47,965 nucleotides of DNA, from assembly GCA_903970275.1 (NCBI GenBank), contig CAJCIA010000183.1:1-47965 (forward strand), read 5' to 3'. Under the pieces are notes generated by a model. It was not told the origin of the DNA. It made no database searches and was given only the letters and a program-made list of their open reading frames with translations. The stretch comes from Betaproteobacteria bacterium (lineage in GTDB: Bacteria; Verrucomicrobiota; Verrucomicrobiia; Methylacidiphilales; UBA1321). The stretch's first letter is position 1. Every line of letters begins with the position of its first letter. Of the stretch, positions 9,501 to 16,846 are shown in pieces. The position numbers and the translations under genes are program-made.

Positions 9501-10104
9501 CCAGAAATACGGACACGCGGCGCCGCCCGTCATCGTCTACACCGGCCGCGAGCTTTCCCGCCAGGAGGAGACGGAGCTGCGGCTCATTTCCGATTCCATC
9601 GTGATCAAGAACGCCCGGTCGCCGGAGCGGCTGCTGGATGAGACGGCGCTCTTCCTGCACCGGGTGCAGACCAAGCTGCCCGAGGCCAAGCGCCGGATGA
9701 TCGAGCAGGTGCACAAGAGCGACTCGGTGCTGACCGGGCGCAAGGTGCTGGTGGTCGACGACGACGTCCGCAACATCTTCGCCATCACCTCCGCCCTCGA
9801 GGCGTCGCACATGCAGGTCAACTATGCGGAGAGCGGCCAGGCGGGAATTGACTTCCTACAGCTGCATTCCGACGTCGAGATCGTGCTCATGGACGTGATG
9901 ATGCCGGACATGGACGGCTTCGAGGCAATCCGCCGCATTCGTGCCATCGACCGCTTCAAGAAGCTGCCGATCATTTCGGTGACGGCCAAGGCCATGCGCG
10001 GCGACCGCGAGAAATGCCTGGAAGCGGGCGCCTCCGATTACATCACCAAGCCGGTGGACATGGATCAATTGCGCTCGCTCCTGCGCGTCTGGCTGTACCG
10101 TTGA
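6517..10104 (+). CDS. Hybrid sensor histidine kinase with HAMP, GAF and three receiver domains
   Basis: The 1195-residue protein is membrane-bound. In order: a membrane segment (about 7-28); a periplasmic helical domain that looks like CHASE3 (about 38-180); a second membrane segment (about 185-206); HAMP (to about 255); GAF (about 275-410); a long coiled coil with repeated QTNEELEQTNEE heptads (about 430-510); HisKA with phospho-acceptor H526 in SHELRTP; an HATPase with N box (LLSNACKFTEQG) and G boxes (DTGIGIPE, GGTGLGLSI). A proline/serine linker leads to three receivers starting near 807, 930 and 1076. Their acceptor aspartates lie in ITLDLHLP, IVLDLGLP and VLMDVMMP. The first gene of a five-gene signalling operon, it is likely its stress or redox sensor; the ligand is unknown. 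No strong ribosome site precedes the ATG. Confidence 0.93.
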   Translation: MRLSIGVKIALGFALALTALLCLGFLTFSELSALNVESSWVDHTYQVESKLQNLTANLARAESSARGYQLSNLPSLQTEADAAAAARSEVAQIRSLTSDNPTQQERLDRLEPLIQRRLDSLQQITSTPNLPAADRDTLVRGGESVMDQVRQVINDMQAEEARLLKIRSDGEAQLSNHVRLTLEWGTALAFLLIGSAGLLITYSITNPLRLLADGASRLGGGDYTHRVLVRSRDEVGQLATNFNRMAEQVEDRQRTLAEQDWLKGGLTRLAGLLQGQRDPAEACRLVLTELAALVGAHSSALYVTAGDETPVLQLQATYAADAAPEEIEPGKGLVGQAYLDRQRIQLNEIPEGYFRINSALGHGTPRSLLIEPAVYDNQVRAILELALLKPLTDTQLALIERVAENLGVILTTIAASQRTEELLTQSQALAGELGTANRDLRQSELLLQEQQEELKQTNEELEQTNEELQQTNEEVEEKANLLSTQKKQLEKTNREIDVARTALQEKAEQIAQTSRYKSEFLANMSHELRTPLNSLLILSKILAENPDGNLSEKQVQYATTIQSSGHDLLELINEVLDLSRIESGVVEIETEETRLSDLRDFVERTFRPIAENKKLEFSTELAEGLPATLVTDQRRLEQVLKNLLSNACKFTEQGSVRLRIAPATSGWEADKTSLSRASQVIAFSIMDTGIGIPENKQKLIFEAFQQADAGTSRKYGGTGLGLSISRELASLLGGSLQVSSRPNEGSTFTLLLPATLSPADSKPASFKSAPPPASKPVPSSTPSPSPSPLTETPLIDDDRANLQPGDMLLLIIEDDPNFAGILRDFAREKGFKTVVASTVNAGVAMARELHPSAITLDLHLPDNDGWLVLDQLKHDPQTRHIPIHIISADEERDRSLRLGAVSHFQKPVTREIIDQALSQTIDFLKRPLKNLLIIEDDANERQAIVALIGNGDVHSTAVGSAAEAFAELDRIRYDCIVLDLGLPDKNGLDLIREIHQKYGHAAPPVIVYTGRELSRQEETELRLISDSIVIKNARSPERLLDETALFLHRVQTKLPEAKRRMIEQVHKSDSVLTGRKVLVVDDDVRNIFAITSALEASHMQVNYAESGQAGIDFLQLHSDVEIVLMDVMMPDMDGFEAIRRIRAIDRFKKLPIISVTAKAMRGDREKCLEAGASDYITKPVDMDQLRSLLRVWLYR

Positions 10105-10159
10105 ATTCCGGTCTCCTGACTGGCGTGCGGGCGGCAGTTGAACGAAGCTGGCTGCGGTC

Positions 10160-10990
10160 ATGCGAGAATATCCCGACGATCCGGAGGCCGCCGACGTCCG
10201 GTCGCTGCTCGAGACGCTTTACGAACTGGCGGGCGCCGACTTCCGCGCCTACGCCTATTCCTCGGTCAAGCGGCGCATGCTCGTCCAGGTCGGGCGCGAG
10301 AACACCGGCACGATCGCGGGGCTGGAAAAGCTGGTCCGGCACGACCCGGCCACGCGCGACCGCCTCATCACCACGCTCACCATCCATGTCACCGCCATGT
10401 TCCGCGACCCGGCGTTCTACCGGGCTCTGCGGGAGGAACTGGTTCCGATGGCCCGCACCTACCCGTTCATCCGGCTCTGGGTGGCCGGCTGCTCGACCGG
10501 CGAGGAGGTCTATTCGTTGGCCATTCTCCTGCAGGAGGAGGGGCTCTATTCGCGCTGCCGCATCTATGCCACCGACCTCAACGAGCGGGTGGTGCAGAAG
10601 GCGCGCCACGGCATCTTTCCGCTCAGCGCCATGCAGGAGTACACGCGCAACTACCAGCGCGCCGGTGGCACGCGTTCCTTTGCGGAGTATTATACGGCCG
10701 ATAGCGAATTCGCCATCCTGCGCCCGGCGCTTCGGGAGAACGTCGTCTTTGCCGTGCACAACCTGGTCGGCGACGCCTCCTTCAACGAGTTTCACGCCAT
10801 CTTCTGCCGCAACGTCATGATCTATTTCAACCGCTCGCTCCAGGACCGGGTGCACGGGCTGCTCTACGACAGCCTGATGACCTACGGCTACCTCGGCCTC
10901 GGCCGCAGCGAGACCATCCGCTTCACCCCGCACGCAGCCGACTACGAGGAAGTCTCCGCGCGCGAAAAACTTTTCCGGAAAATCCGATGA
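10160..10990 (+). CDS. cheR: CheR-type protein-glutamate methyltransferase
   Basis: The protein has 276 residues. CheR enzymes transfer methyl groups from S-adenosylmethionine to glutamates on chemoreceptors. The helical N-terminal CheR domain covers about residues 10-65. The SAM-binding core includes LWVAGCSTGEEVYSLAILL, the diagnostic GCSTGEE motif, then IYATDLNERVVQKAR (the acidic residue that holds SAM ribose). A later VIFCRNVMIYFN-type segment is seen as HAIFCRNVMIYFNR. There is no methyl-accepting receptor in the window, so the substrate may be a kinase of the same operon, as proposed for CheR/CheB pairs linked to hybrid kinases. The gene starts 55 bp after the big kinase, and its end overlaps cheB by ATGA. 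Confidence 0.92.
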   Translation: MREYPDDPEAADVRSLLETLYELAGADFRAYAYSSVKRRMLVQVGRENTGTIAGLEKLVRHDPATRDRLITTLTIHVTAMFRDPAFYRALREELVPMARTYPFIRLWVAGCSTGEEVYSLAILLQEEGLYSRCRIYATDLNERVVQKARHGIFPLSAMQEYTRNYQRAGGTRSFAEYYTADSEFAILRPALRENVVFAVHNLVGDASFNEFHAIFCRNVMIYFNRSLQDRVHGLLYDSLMTYGYLGLGRSETIRFTPHAADYEEVSAREKLFRKIR

Positions 10991-11547
10991 TCGTCATGGG
11001 CGGCTCCCTCGGTAGCATGGCGGCGCTGCGCCTGTGCGTGCAGGACCTGCCCACCTCGTTTTCCCTGCCGATCGCCGTGGCCCTGCACCGGCACCGGGAA
11101 TCGGATGACGCACTCGTGAGCCTGCTCCAGCGGGAGCTCGCCCTCGCCGTGCGGGAGGTGCTCGACAAGGACCCCCTTCTGGCTGGACACGTGCATGTGG
11201 CGCCGTGCGATTATCACCTGCTCGTCGAGCCCATGTACTTCTCCCTTTCCACCGACGATCCCGTTCAGTTTGCGCGGCCTTCCATCGATGTCCTCTTCGA
11301 GTCGGCCGCCAGCACCTTCGGTCCCCGCGCCATTGGCGTGATCCTGACCGGAGCCAACCGCGACGGCGCGCACGGGGCGCGCGAGATCCGGCGCCGCGGG
11401 GGCACGGTTATTGTCCAGGACCCCACCACTGCGGAATGCGATGTCATGCCCCTAGCGGCGATCGAAGCCGTGCCCGACGCGCTGGTGCGTCCGCCCCAGG
11501 AAATCGGCCGACTGCTCTGCGCGCTGGCCAACCCCACTCCCTCATGA
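10987..11547 (+). CDS. cheB: CheB-type methylesterase domain protein without a receiver
   Basis: The protein has 186 residues, only the catalytic half of a classic CheB, which removes methyl groups from receptor glutamates. The residues expected of the Ser-His-Asp triad are present: Ser in VMGGSLGSMAAL near the start, His in ALHRHRES, and Asp in GVILTGANRDGAHG. The N-terminal receiver domain that normally gates activity is absent, so control must come from another protein, plausibly one of the receivers encoded next to it. The ATG overlaps the cheR stop (ATGA), and its own stop overlaps the next ATG, indicating tight translational coupling. The MIVMGGS start leaves almost no residues before the first strand, so this start fits the fold. 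Confidence 0.9.
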   Translation: MIVMGGSLGSMAALRLCVQDLPTSFSLPIAVALHRHRESDDALVSLLQRELALAVREVLDKDPLLAGHVHVAPCDYHLLVEPMYFSLSTDDPVQFARPSIDVLFESAASTFGPRAIGVILTGANRDGAHGAREIRRRGGTVIVQDPTTAECDVMPLAAIEAVPDALVRPPQEIGRLLCALANPTPS

Positions 11548-12728
11548 ACGAGCCTCGCGTCAACATTCTCATGGTCGACGACGAGCCGGCCAATCTCATT
11601 GCCCTCGAGGCGACGCTGGAGGGCCTGGGGCAGAATCTCGTCCACGCGCGCTCGGGCACGGAGGCGTTGCGCCAGGTGTTGGACCACGATTTCGCCGTCA
11701 TCCTTCTCGATATCCAAATGGCGGGCTTGAGCGGGATCGAGACCGCTGCCGCCATTCGCGAGCGCGAACGTTCCCGCCACATCCCCATCATCTTCCTGAC
11801 CGGCATGGACAAGACGCAGGAGACGATGTTCCAGGGTTATTCCGCCGGCGCCGTCGATTACCTGGTCAAGCCGATCCAGACCGATGTGCTCCTGGCCAAG
11901 GTGGGTGTCTTCATCGAGCTGGCGCAGGCGCGGCAGAAGCTGCATGCGGAGATCGAGGAGCGGACGAAGACCGGCGTGGAAATCTCCATGCTGAACCAGG
12001 CGCTGGCGGACAAGAACCGCGAGCTCGAGCAGCGCACCGCGGAGCTGCAGGACACCGTGCAGGAACTCGAACGCTACTCCTACAGCATCTCCCACGACAT
12101 GCGCGCCCCGCTGCGCGCCATGAAGGGCTACTCCGACGTGCTGATCGAGGAGGCCAGCGAGACGCTTTCCGAGGAGCACCAGAAATTCCTGCACAAGATT
12201 TCCTCCGCGTCGCAGCGGCTCGACCGGCTGATCGAGGACGTGCTCAGCTACAGCCTGCTCTCGCGCTCCAAGTTCAAGCTCAAGGCCGTCGATGCCGACG
12301 CGCTCATCCGCGAGATCATCGAGCAGTATCCCGGCTTCCAGCCGCCCGAGGTCGAGATCGTGATCGACGGGCAACTGCCCGTGGTCTGGGCCAACGAGGC
12401 GACGCTGACCCAGTGCATCTCCAACCTGATCGGGAATGCGATCAAGTTTGTGCCCAAGGACAAGAAGCCGCGCATCGTCCTGCGCGCCGATGTTCATGGC
12501 AAGGATGCGACCATCTGGGTCCAGGATAACGGCATCGGCATCGCCCCGGCCGACCTTGATCGCATCTTCGGCATCTTCGTCAAGGTTCATGCGGTCGAGT
12601 CCTATGCCGGAACGGGGATTGGCTTGAGCATCGTCCGGCGCGCCGCAGAGAAAATGGGCGGTCAGGTGGGAGTTGAGTCAACTCTTGGCGAAGGCAGCCG
12701 ATTCTGGGTTAAGCTGAAAATGCCATGA
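11544..12728 (+). CDS. Receiver-histidine kinase fusion protein
   Basis: The protein has 394 residues and is soluble. An N-terminal receiver domain (NILMVDDEPANLIALEATLE, acceptor Asp in VILLDIQMAG, Lys in YLVKPIQ) is joined by a coiled coil (about 125-180) to a HisKA domain with the acceptor histidine in SISHDMRAPLRAMKGY. The HATPase has an N box (ISNLIGNAIKFVPKDKKP) and G boxes (VQDNGIGIAP, GTGIGLSIV). The HisKA and ATPase resemble those of bacteriophytochrome-type kinases, but there is no sensor domain, so input must come through phosphorylation of its own receiver. I chose the ATG at 11544 because it overlaps the cheB stop and begins right at the receiver fold. Its stop overlaps the next gene by ATGA. 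Confidence 0.92.
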   Translation: MNEPRVNILMVDDEPANLIALEATLEGLGQNLVHARSGTEALRQVLDHDFAVILLDIQMAGLSGIETAAAIRERERSRHIPIIFLTGMDKTQETMFQGYSAGAVDYLVKPIQTDVLLAKVGVFIELAQARQKLHAEIEERTKTGVEISMLNQALADKNRELEQRTAELQDTVQELERYSYSISHDMRAPLRAMKGYSDVLIEEASETLSEEHQKFLHKISSASQRLDRLIEDVLSYSLLSRSKFKLKAVDADALIREIIEQYPGFQPPEVEIVIDGQLPVVWANEATLTQCISNLIGNAIKFVPKDKKPRIVLRADVHGKDATIWVQDNGIGIAPADLDRIFGIFVKVHAVESYAGTGIGLSIVRRAAEKMGGQVGVESTLGEGSRFWVKLKMP

Positions 12729-13144
12729 AGACGATCCTGGTGGTGGAGGACACGGAGGACGACGTGTTTTTCCTCAAGCGCGCCCTGAAATCAGTGTCCA
12801 TTTCCAATCCCGTGCAGGTGGTGGATGACGGCCAGAAGGCCATCGACTACATGGCGGGCAACGGCATCTACGCGGATCGCGCGGCGTATCCCCTGCCCTT
12901 CCTGGTCCTGCTCGACCTGAAGCTTCCGTACATCATGGGTCTTGATGTCCTGAAATGGATTCGCGGCCGCCGCGAGTTCGACGACGTCATCGTGGCCGTG
13001 CTCACCTCTTCCCAGCAGGATAATGACCTGACCGAAACCACGCGGCTCGGCGGCAATTTCTATTTCGTGAAGCCGCCCTCCGCGCAGAAGCTGAGCGAGC
13101 TCGTCCAGAAGCTGGCGAGCCACTGGGGCCACACCGAGACGTGA
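12725..13144 (+). CDS. Single-domain response regulator (Rcp1-like)
   Basis: The 139-residue protein is a lone receiver with no output domain. The acidic pair is in ILVVEDTEDDVFFLKRAL, the acceptor aspartate in LVLLDLKLPYIMGLDVLKWI, the conserved Thr/Ser in AVLTSSQQD and the Lys in YFVKPPS. The insert between the second helix and the acceptor strand, and the LLDLKLPxxxGLDVL pattern, are typical of Rcp1-type regulators that partner bacteriophytochrome-like kinases such as the one encoded just upstream. It is the last gene of the operon (ATGA overlap with the kinase). It converges on the pfk gene with only three bases between stop codons, and no terminator hairpin is visible there. Confidence 0.92.
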   Translation: MKTILVVEDTEDDVFFLKRALKSVSISNPVQVVDDGQKAIDYMAGNGIYADRAAYPLPFLVLLDLKLPYIMGLDVLKWIRGRREFDDVIVAVLTSSQQDNDLTETTRLGGNFYFVKPPSAQKLSELVQKLASHWGHTET

Positions 13145-13147
13145 CCC

Positions 13148-14230
13148 CTAGGTCCCGAAGCTGATTCCCATCGCCTTCGCCGTCTCCACCATCTGGCCTT
13201 CGGGCTTCACGCACTTAAGCTGGCCCACCGCTTCCTTGATGGTCACCGCGCCGATGTGATAGTTGAGGTAGCTCACCATGTGGCCGAACTTGCCTTCCTG
13301 GATGAGTTGAACGGCGCCCACGCCGAAGCGGGTACCGAGTATGCGGTCCAGCGTGGTGGGCGCGCCGCCGCGCTGCAGGTGACCGAGGACCATGGCGCGC
13401 GTCTCGCGGCCGGTGCGCTTCGCGATCTCGTCCGCCACGCGATGCCCGATGCCGCCCAGCCGTGCCTCGCCCTTCACGTCGACATGCAGCGTCTCGAACT
13501 CGCCGCCCTCAGCGCGCGCGCCCTCCGCCACCACGATAAGCGTGGCATCCGCACCGCCGCCCATGCGCCGGTCGACAAACCCCGCCAGTCGCTCGTAGGA
13601 AAAAGGAATCTCCGGAATAAGGATCGAATCGGCGCTGCCAGCGAGGCCGCCGTGCAGGGCAATCCAGCCGGCGTAGCGGCCCATGACCTCAAGGACCATC
13701 ACGCGCTTGTGGCTGGCGGCGGTGGTGTGCAGGCGGTCGAGCGCGTCGGCCACGCACTGCACGGCCGAGTCGAAGCCGAAGGTCATGGCCGTGGCGGAAA
13801 TGTCGTTGTCGATCGTCTTCGGCACGCCAACGCAGGGCACGCCGTTTTCGAAAAGCTGGTCCGCCGTGGTCAGCGAGCCGTCGCCGCCGATGCAGACCAG
13901 CGCCCGCACGCCGAGGTCGGCAATCGTCCTCTTGGCCTCGTCGATCACCGCGGCGGGAATGACCGCCTTCTCGCCATGGCCGGACTTGGCCACAAAACGG
14001 CCCTTATTCGTCGTGCCGATGATCGTGCCGCCGACGGAGGTGATGCCCACGGTGTTCTCGGGCGTGAGAATCTTGTAGTTCACGGGCGAGAGCAGGCCCT
14101 CGTAACCGTCGATGAAGCCGAGCACTTCCCAGCCCAGGTTGTGCGCAGCGCAGACGGTCGCGCGAATGACCGCGTTGAGGCCGGGACAGTCTCCCCCGCT
14201 GGTCAGGACGCCGATGCGAAAGCGATGCAC
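13148..14230 (-). CDS. pfkA: 6-phosphofructokinase (group III, probably ATP-using)
   Basis: It phosphorylates fructose 6-phosphate to the 1,6-bisphosphate in glycolysis. The 360-residue protein carries IGVLTSGGDCPGLNAVIR at the N-terminus, GGDGSL for the phosphoryl donor, PKTIDNDI with the catalytic aspartate, and MGRYAGWIALHGG for the sugar phosphate. The donor-site residues are informative. The Gly of GGDGS (Gly104 in E. coli numbering) fits ATP, while the Lys of PKTIDND (position 124) is shared with pyrophosphate-using enzymes. That Gly/Lys mix is known for actinobacterial-type group III enzymes, which use ATP. Biochemical donor preference is therefore inferred. It is transcribed alone, with its 5' end facing the methyltransferase operon. 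Confidence 0.92.
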   Translation of the reverse strand: MHRFRIGVLTSGGDCPGLNAVIRATVCAAHNLGWEVLGFIDGYEGLLSPVNYKILTPENTVGITSVGGTIIGTTNKGRFVAKSGHGEKAVIPAAVIDEAKRTIADLGVRALVCIGGDGSLTTADQLFENGVPCVGVPKTIDNDISATAMTFGFDSAVQCVADALDRLHTTAASHKRVMVLEVMGRYAGWIALHGGLAGSADSILIPEIPFSYERLAGFVDRRMGGGADATLIVVAEGARAEGGEFETLHVDVKGEARLGGIGHRVADEIAKRTGRETRAMVLGHLQRGGAPTTLDRILGTRFGVGAVQLIQEGKFGHMVSYLNYHIGAVTIKEAVGQLKCVKPEGQMVETAKAMGISFGT

Positions 14231-14390
14231 GCTTTAGGTGCTAAACCGCTTTGCGAAAAGTGCAACCAAGAAGTCATTCCCCGCCCGCCGCCTAAGCGAT
14301 GATGCACATCGGAGTTTGTTGCACCGCAGCCCGGGCAACTTGCGCAGAAAGAAAGTGACGCCCTCGCCGCGATGGGCATTCTCCCATGGA

Positions 14391-15092
14391 ATGCGACGCG
14401 AGTTTTCCGAGGACAAGCCCGAGATCATGGATCTCCCCGGCCAGGATGAGAATGAACTGCGGCTCGATCTGGAGAATCTCGGCTGGCTCAATCGCACCTT
14501 CGGCGGCTGCAGCGCGGTGCAGAAGATGTTCCGGTACATCGCCGGTTCCGCGCGCCGCCTGACGCTCATCGACCTCTGCTCGGGCTACGGCGACCAGGGC
14601 CGCAATCTCATTGCGCATGCCCGGCGCCGCAACTGCGATCTCGCGGTGGTCGCGGTGGATCGCCAATTCGACACGCTGCGCCTCTCGCGCGAGGCGACCC
14701 CGGCACACCAGCGCATCTTCTTCGTCCAGGCCGACGCGCGGCATCTTCCGTTTCGGGAGGCGGGCGCCGACCTCGCGCTCTGCAGCCTGGCCCTGCATCA
14801 CTTCGGCGATCAGGATGCCGTCACGGTGCTGCGGGAAATGAAGCGCGTCAGCCGCCAGGGCGCCGCCTGCATCGATCTCGTGCGCGGACGCATCGCCGTC
14901 TTTTGCATCTGGCTGCTCACCGCTGTCGTTCTGCGCAACGACATGACCCGTTACGACGCGCGGCTCTCCATCCGCCGCGCCTTTACCCACGCCGAACTCC
15001 TTGCCCTGGCCGCCCGTGCGGGCTGGAGAAACCTCAAACAGACCAAGTTCTTCTGGTTCCAGCAAGCCGTGCGGACCGAGTCCCGCGCATGA
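14391..15092 (+). CDS. Class I SAM-dependent methyltransferase
   Basis: About 233 residues from the ATG at 14391 (MRREFSEDKPEIMD). The frame is open upstream to 14238, but that stretch is basic, low in structure and not domain-like, so I chose the internal start. Rossmann motif I is LIDLCSGYGDQG. The ribose-binding acid is in VVAVDRQFDTLRL, and DARHLPFREAGADLALCSLALHHF is the UbiE-like middle. The C-terminal MTRYDARLSIRRAFTHAELLALAARAGW resembles methyltransferases found beside polyketide synthases and GGR-like oxidoreductases. It is the first gene of a four-gene operon, and its stop overlaps the next start by ATGA. The acceptor is probably a hydroxylated polyketide or lipid; this is inference. 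Confidence 0.82.
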   Translation: MRREFSEDKPEIMDLPGQDENELRLDLENLGWLNRTFGGCSAVQKMFRYIAGSARRLTLIDLCSGYGDQGRNLIAHARRRNCDLAVVAVDRQFDTLRLSREATPAHQRIFFVQADARHLPFREAGADLALCSLALHHFGDQDAVTVLREMKRVSRQGAACIDLVRGRIAVFCIWLLTAVVLRNDMTRYDARLSIRRAFTHAELLALAARAGWRNLKQTKFFWFQQAVRTESRA

Positions 15093-15544
15093 AAACCGTC
15101 AACGCCATCACCATCCGCGCGCCGCTACCGGCCATCTTCGCCACGGCTTCCGACCTCGCGCGCTGGCCCGACTTTCTTCCCCACTACCGTTACAACCGCT
15201 TCCTCTCGCCCATGCCGTGGGGCGGCATCGTCAAGATGTCCGCCGTGCGCTCGGGCATTCCGACGACGTGGGTCTCTGTTTATCGCGTGGACGCCGACCG
15301 CTGCCAGCTCCATTTCGAGCACCTGCGCTCCACGCTCAACGCCACGCGCGGCATGATCGTGATTTGGAACTTCACCGAGACGCCGGAAGGCGTGCGGGTC
15401 GAAATCGATCATCAGCTCGATTTACGTTGGCCAGTCATTGGCGGGCTGGTATCAAAGTACATCGTGGGCCGTTTCTTCATCCATCACATCGCCACCCTGA
15501 CCCTCGCCGGGTTGAAACGCAAAGTCGAGGGGTTGGCCTCGTGA
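15089..15544 (+). CDS. SRPBCC-fold protein (polyketide cyclase/aromatase-like)
   Basis: The protein has 151 residues, starting MKTVNAITIRAPLPAIFATA, the usual opening strand and helix of the START/SRPBCC fold, followed by DLARWPDFLPHYRYNRFL. A long C-terminal helix (GRFFIHHIATLTLAGLKRKVE) closes the hydrophobic pocket. Members cyclise or aromatise polyketide chains, or simply bind hydrophobic ligands. Catalytic residues cannot be assigned by eye. It overlaps the methyltransferase by ATGA and the ketosynthase by GTGA, so the three proteins are probably made in fixed ratio. That context favours action on a ketosynthase-derived chain over a stand-alone lipid-binding role. Confidence 0.8.
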   Translation: MKTVNAITIRAPLPAIFATASDLARWPDFLPHYRYNRFLSPMPWGGIVKMSAVRSGIPTTWVSVYRVDADRCQLHFEHLRSTLNATRGMIVIWNFTETPEGVRVEIDHQLDLRWPVIGGLVSKYIVGRFFIHHIATLTLAGLKRKVEGLAS

Positions 15545-16779
15545 CGCGGCGCGTTGTCGTCACGGGCGTCGGGGCTCTCACTTGCATCGGCCATGAGGCC
15601 AAGGGTCTCTGGAACGGGATTCTGGCGGAGAAGTCGGGCATCCGCTTCACCACGCGATTTGACTCGGCGCCGTATGACGCCAAGTGCACGGCGGAGATCA
15701 ACGATTACGATGCCAACGCGTATTTTCCCCCGCACAAGCTCAAGCGCATCGATCGCTACGCGCAATTCGCGCTCGTCCTGACGCGCCAGGCCTTTGAGGA
15801 CGCGGGGCTCGACTACACCGCGGAGCATCCGCGCACGAACGCGGGCGTCAGCTTCGGCACGGCGCTCGGCGGCATCACCACGGCGGAGTTGACACACGAA
15901 AAGTTTGTCCGGGAAGGCTCCAAGCCGATTCCCGCGGCGCTGGCGCTGCAGGTCTTCGGCGGTTCGGGCCACAGCAACATCGCCATCGCACACGGCCTGC
16001 GTGGCTATGGCACGACCAATTCCAACAGTTGCGCCTCGGGCACGGTGGCGGTCGGCGAGGCGTTCCGCGTCATTCGCGAGGGCCGCGTCGATGTCATGGT
16101 GGCCGGCGCGGCGGAGGCGCCGCTGGCCTCGCTCACCTTTGGCGCATTCGACACCATCAAGTCGATGGCCAAGGAGACCAAGCACCCGGAAACCGCCTGC
16201 CGCCCGTTTGACTCCACCCGCACCGGCTTCGTCATGGGCGAGGGCGGCGCCAGCGTTGTCCTCGAGGAGCTCGAGCACGCGCGGGCACGCGGCGCTCGCA
16301 TTTATGCGGAGGTGCTGGGTTATTCGCTCAACAACGATGCCTATCACATGTCGTCCTCCCTGCCCGAGGGTGAATCGGCTCTCGTCGTCATGGGTGACGC
16401 CTTGCGCGAGGCCGGCCTGCGTCCGGACCAGATCGATTACGTAAACGCGCACGCCAGCAGCACGCCGATGAACGACGGCACCGAGGCGCGCGCTCTTTCC
16501 AAATTCTTTGGCGGCAAGACGCCCGCGGTCAGCGGCACGAAGGCGTATTACGGCCATCCGCTCGGCGCGTCCGGTGCGATCGAGGCGGCCATCTGCTGCC
16601 TCGCCATGCAGAACAACTGGATTCCGCCCACGCTCAACTGCCACGAGCCGTGCGAGGAAGTCGGTCCTGGCTTCGACCTCGTCCGCCTCAAGGGCCGCGA
16701 GGCAAATCTTCGCTACGTCATGAGCAATTCGTTCGGGTTCGGCGGCATCAACGCCTCGCTTGTTCTCGGCCAAATCTAA
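15541..16779 (+). CDS. Beta-ketoacyl-ACP synthase (FabF-like KAS)
   Basis: The protein has 412 residues, normal for KAS II. It condenses an acyl chain with malonyl-ACP. All catalytic residues are present: Cys in NSNSCASGTVAVGEAFRVI, His in VNAHASSTPMNDGTEA, the Lys following it in SGTKAYYGHPLGASGA, and the second His in that same segment. The start is GTG at 15541, which overlaps the previous stop and reads directly into RRVVVTGVGALTCIG, the family N-terminus. The active-site surroundings differ slightly from housekeeping FabF (HASSTP for HGTSTP). With no fabD, fabG or acpP nearby, this suggests a specialised synthase. No acyl carrier protein or chain-length factor is visible in the operon. 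Confidence 0.9.
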   Translation: MTRRVVVTGVGALTCIGHEAKGLWNGILAEKSGIRFTTRFDSAPYDAKCTAEINDYDANAYFPPHKLKRIDRYAQFALVLTRQAFEDAGLDYTAEHPRTNAGVSFGTALGGITTAELTHEKFVREGSKPIPAALALQVFGGSGHSNIAIAHGLRGYGTTNSNSCASGTVAVGEAFRVIREGRVDVMVAGAAEAPLASLTFGAFDTIKSMAKETKHPETACRPFDSTRTGFVMGEGGASVVLEELEHARARGARIYAEVLGYSLNNDAYHMSSSLPEGESALVVMGDALREAGLRPDQIDYVNAHASSTPMNDGTEARALSKFFGGKTPAVSGTKAYYGHPLGASGAIEAAICCLAMQNNWIPPTLNCHEPCEEVGPGFDLVRLKGREANLRYVMSNSFGFGGINASLVLGQI

Positions 16780-16846
16780 GCCGGTCGCTGGATTGACAGC
16801 GGCGGTCCATGGCCGAATCTCCTTCAGCGCGTCCCTTGCGCTTACG

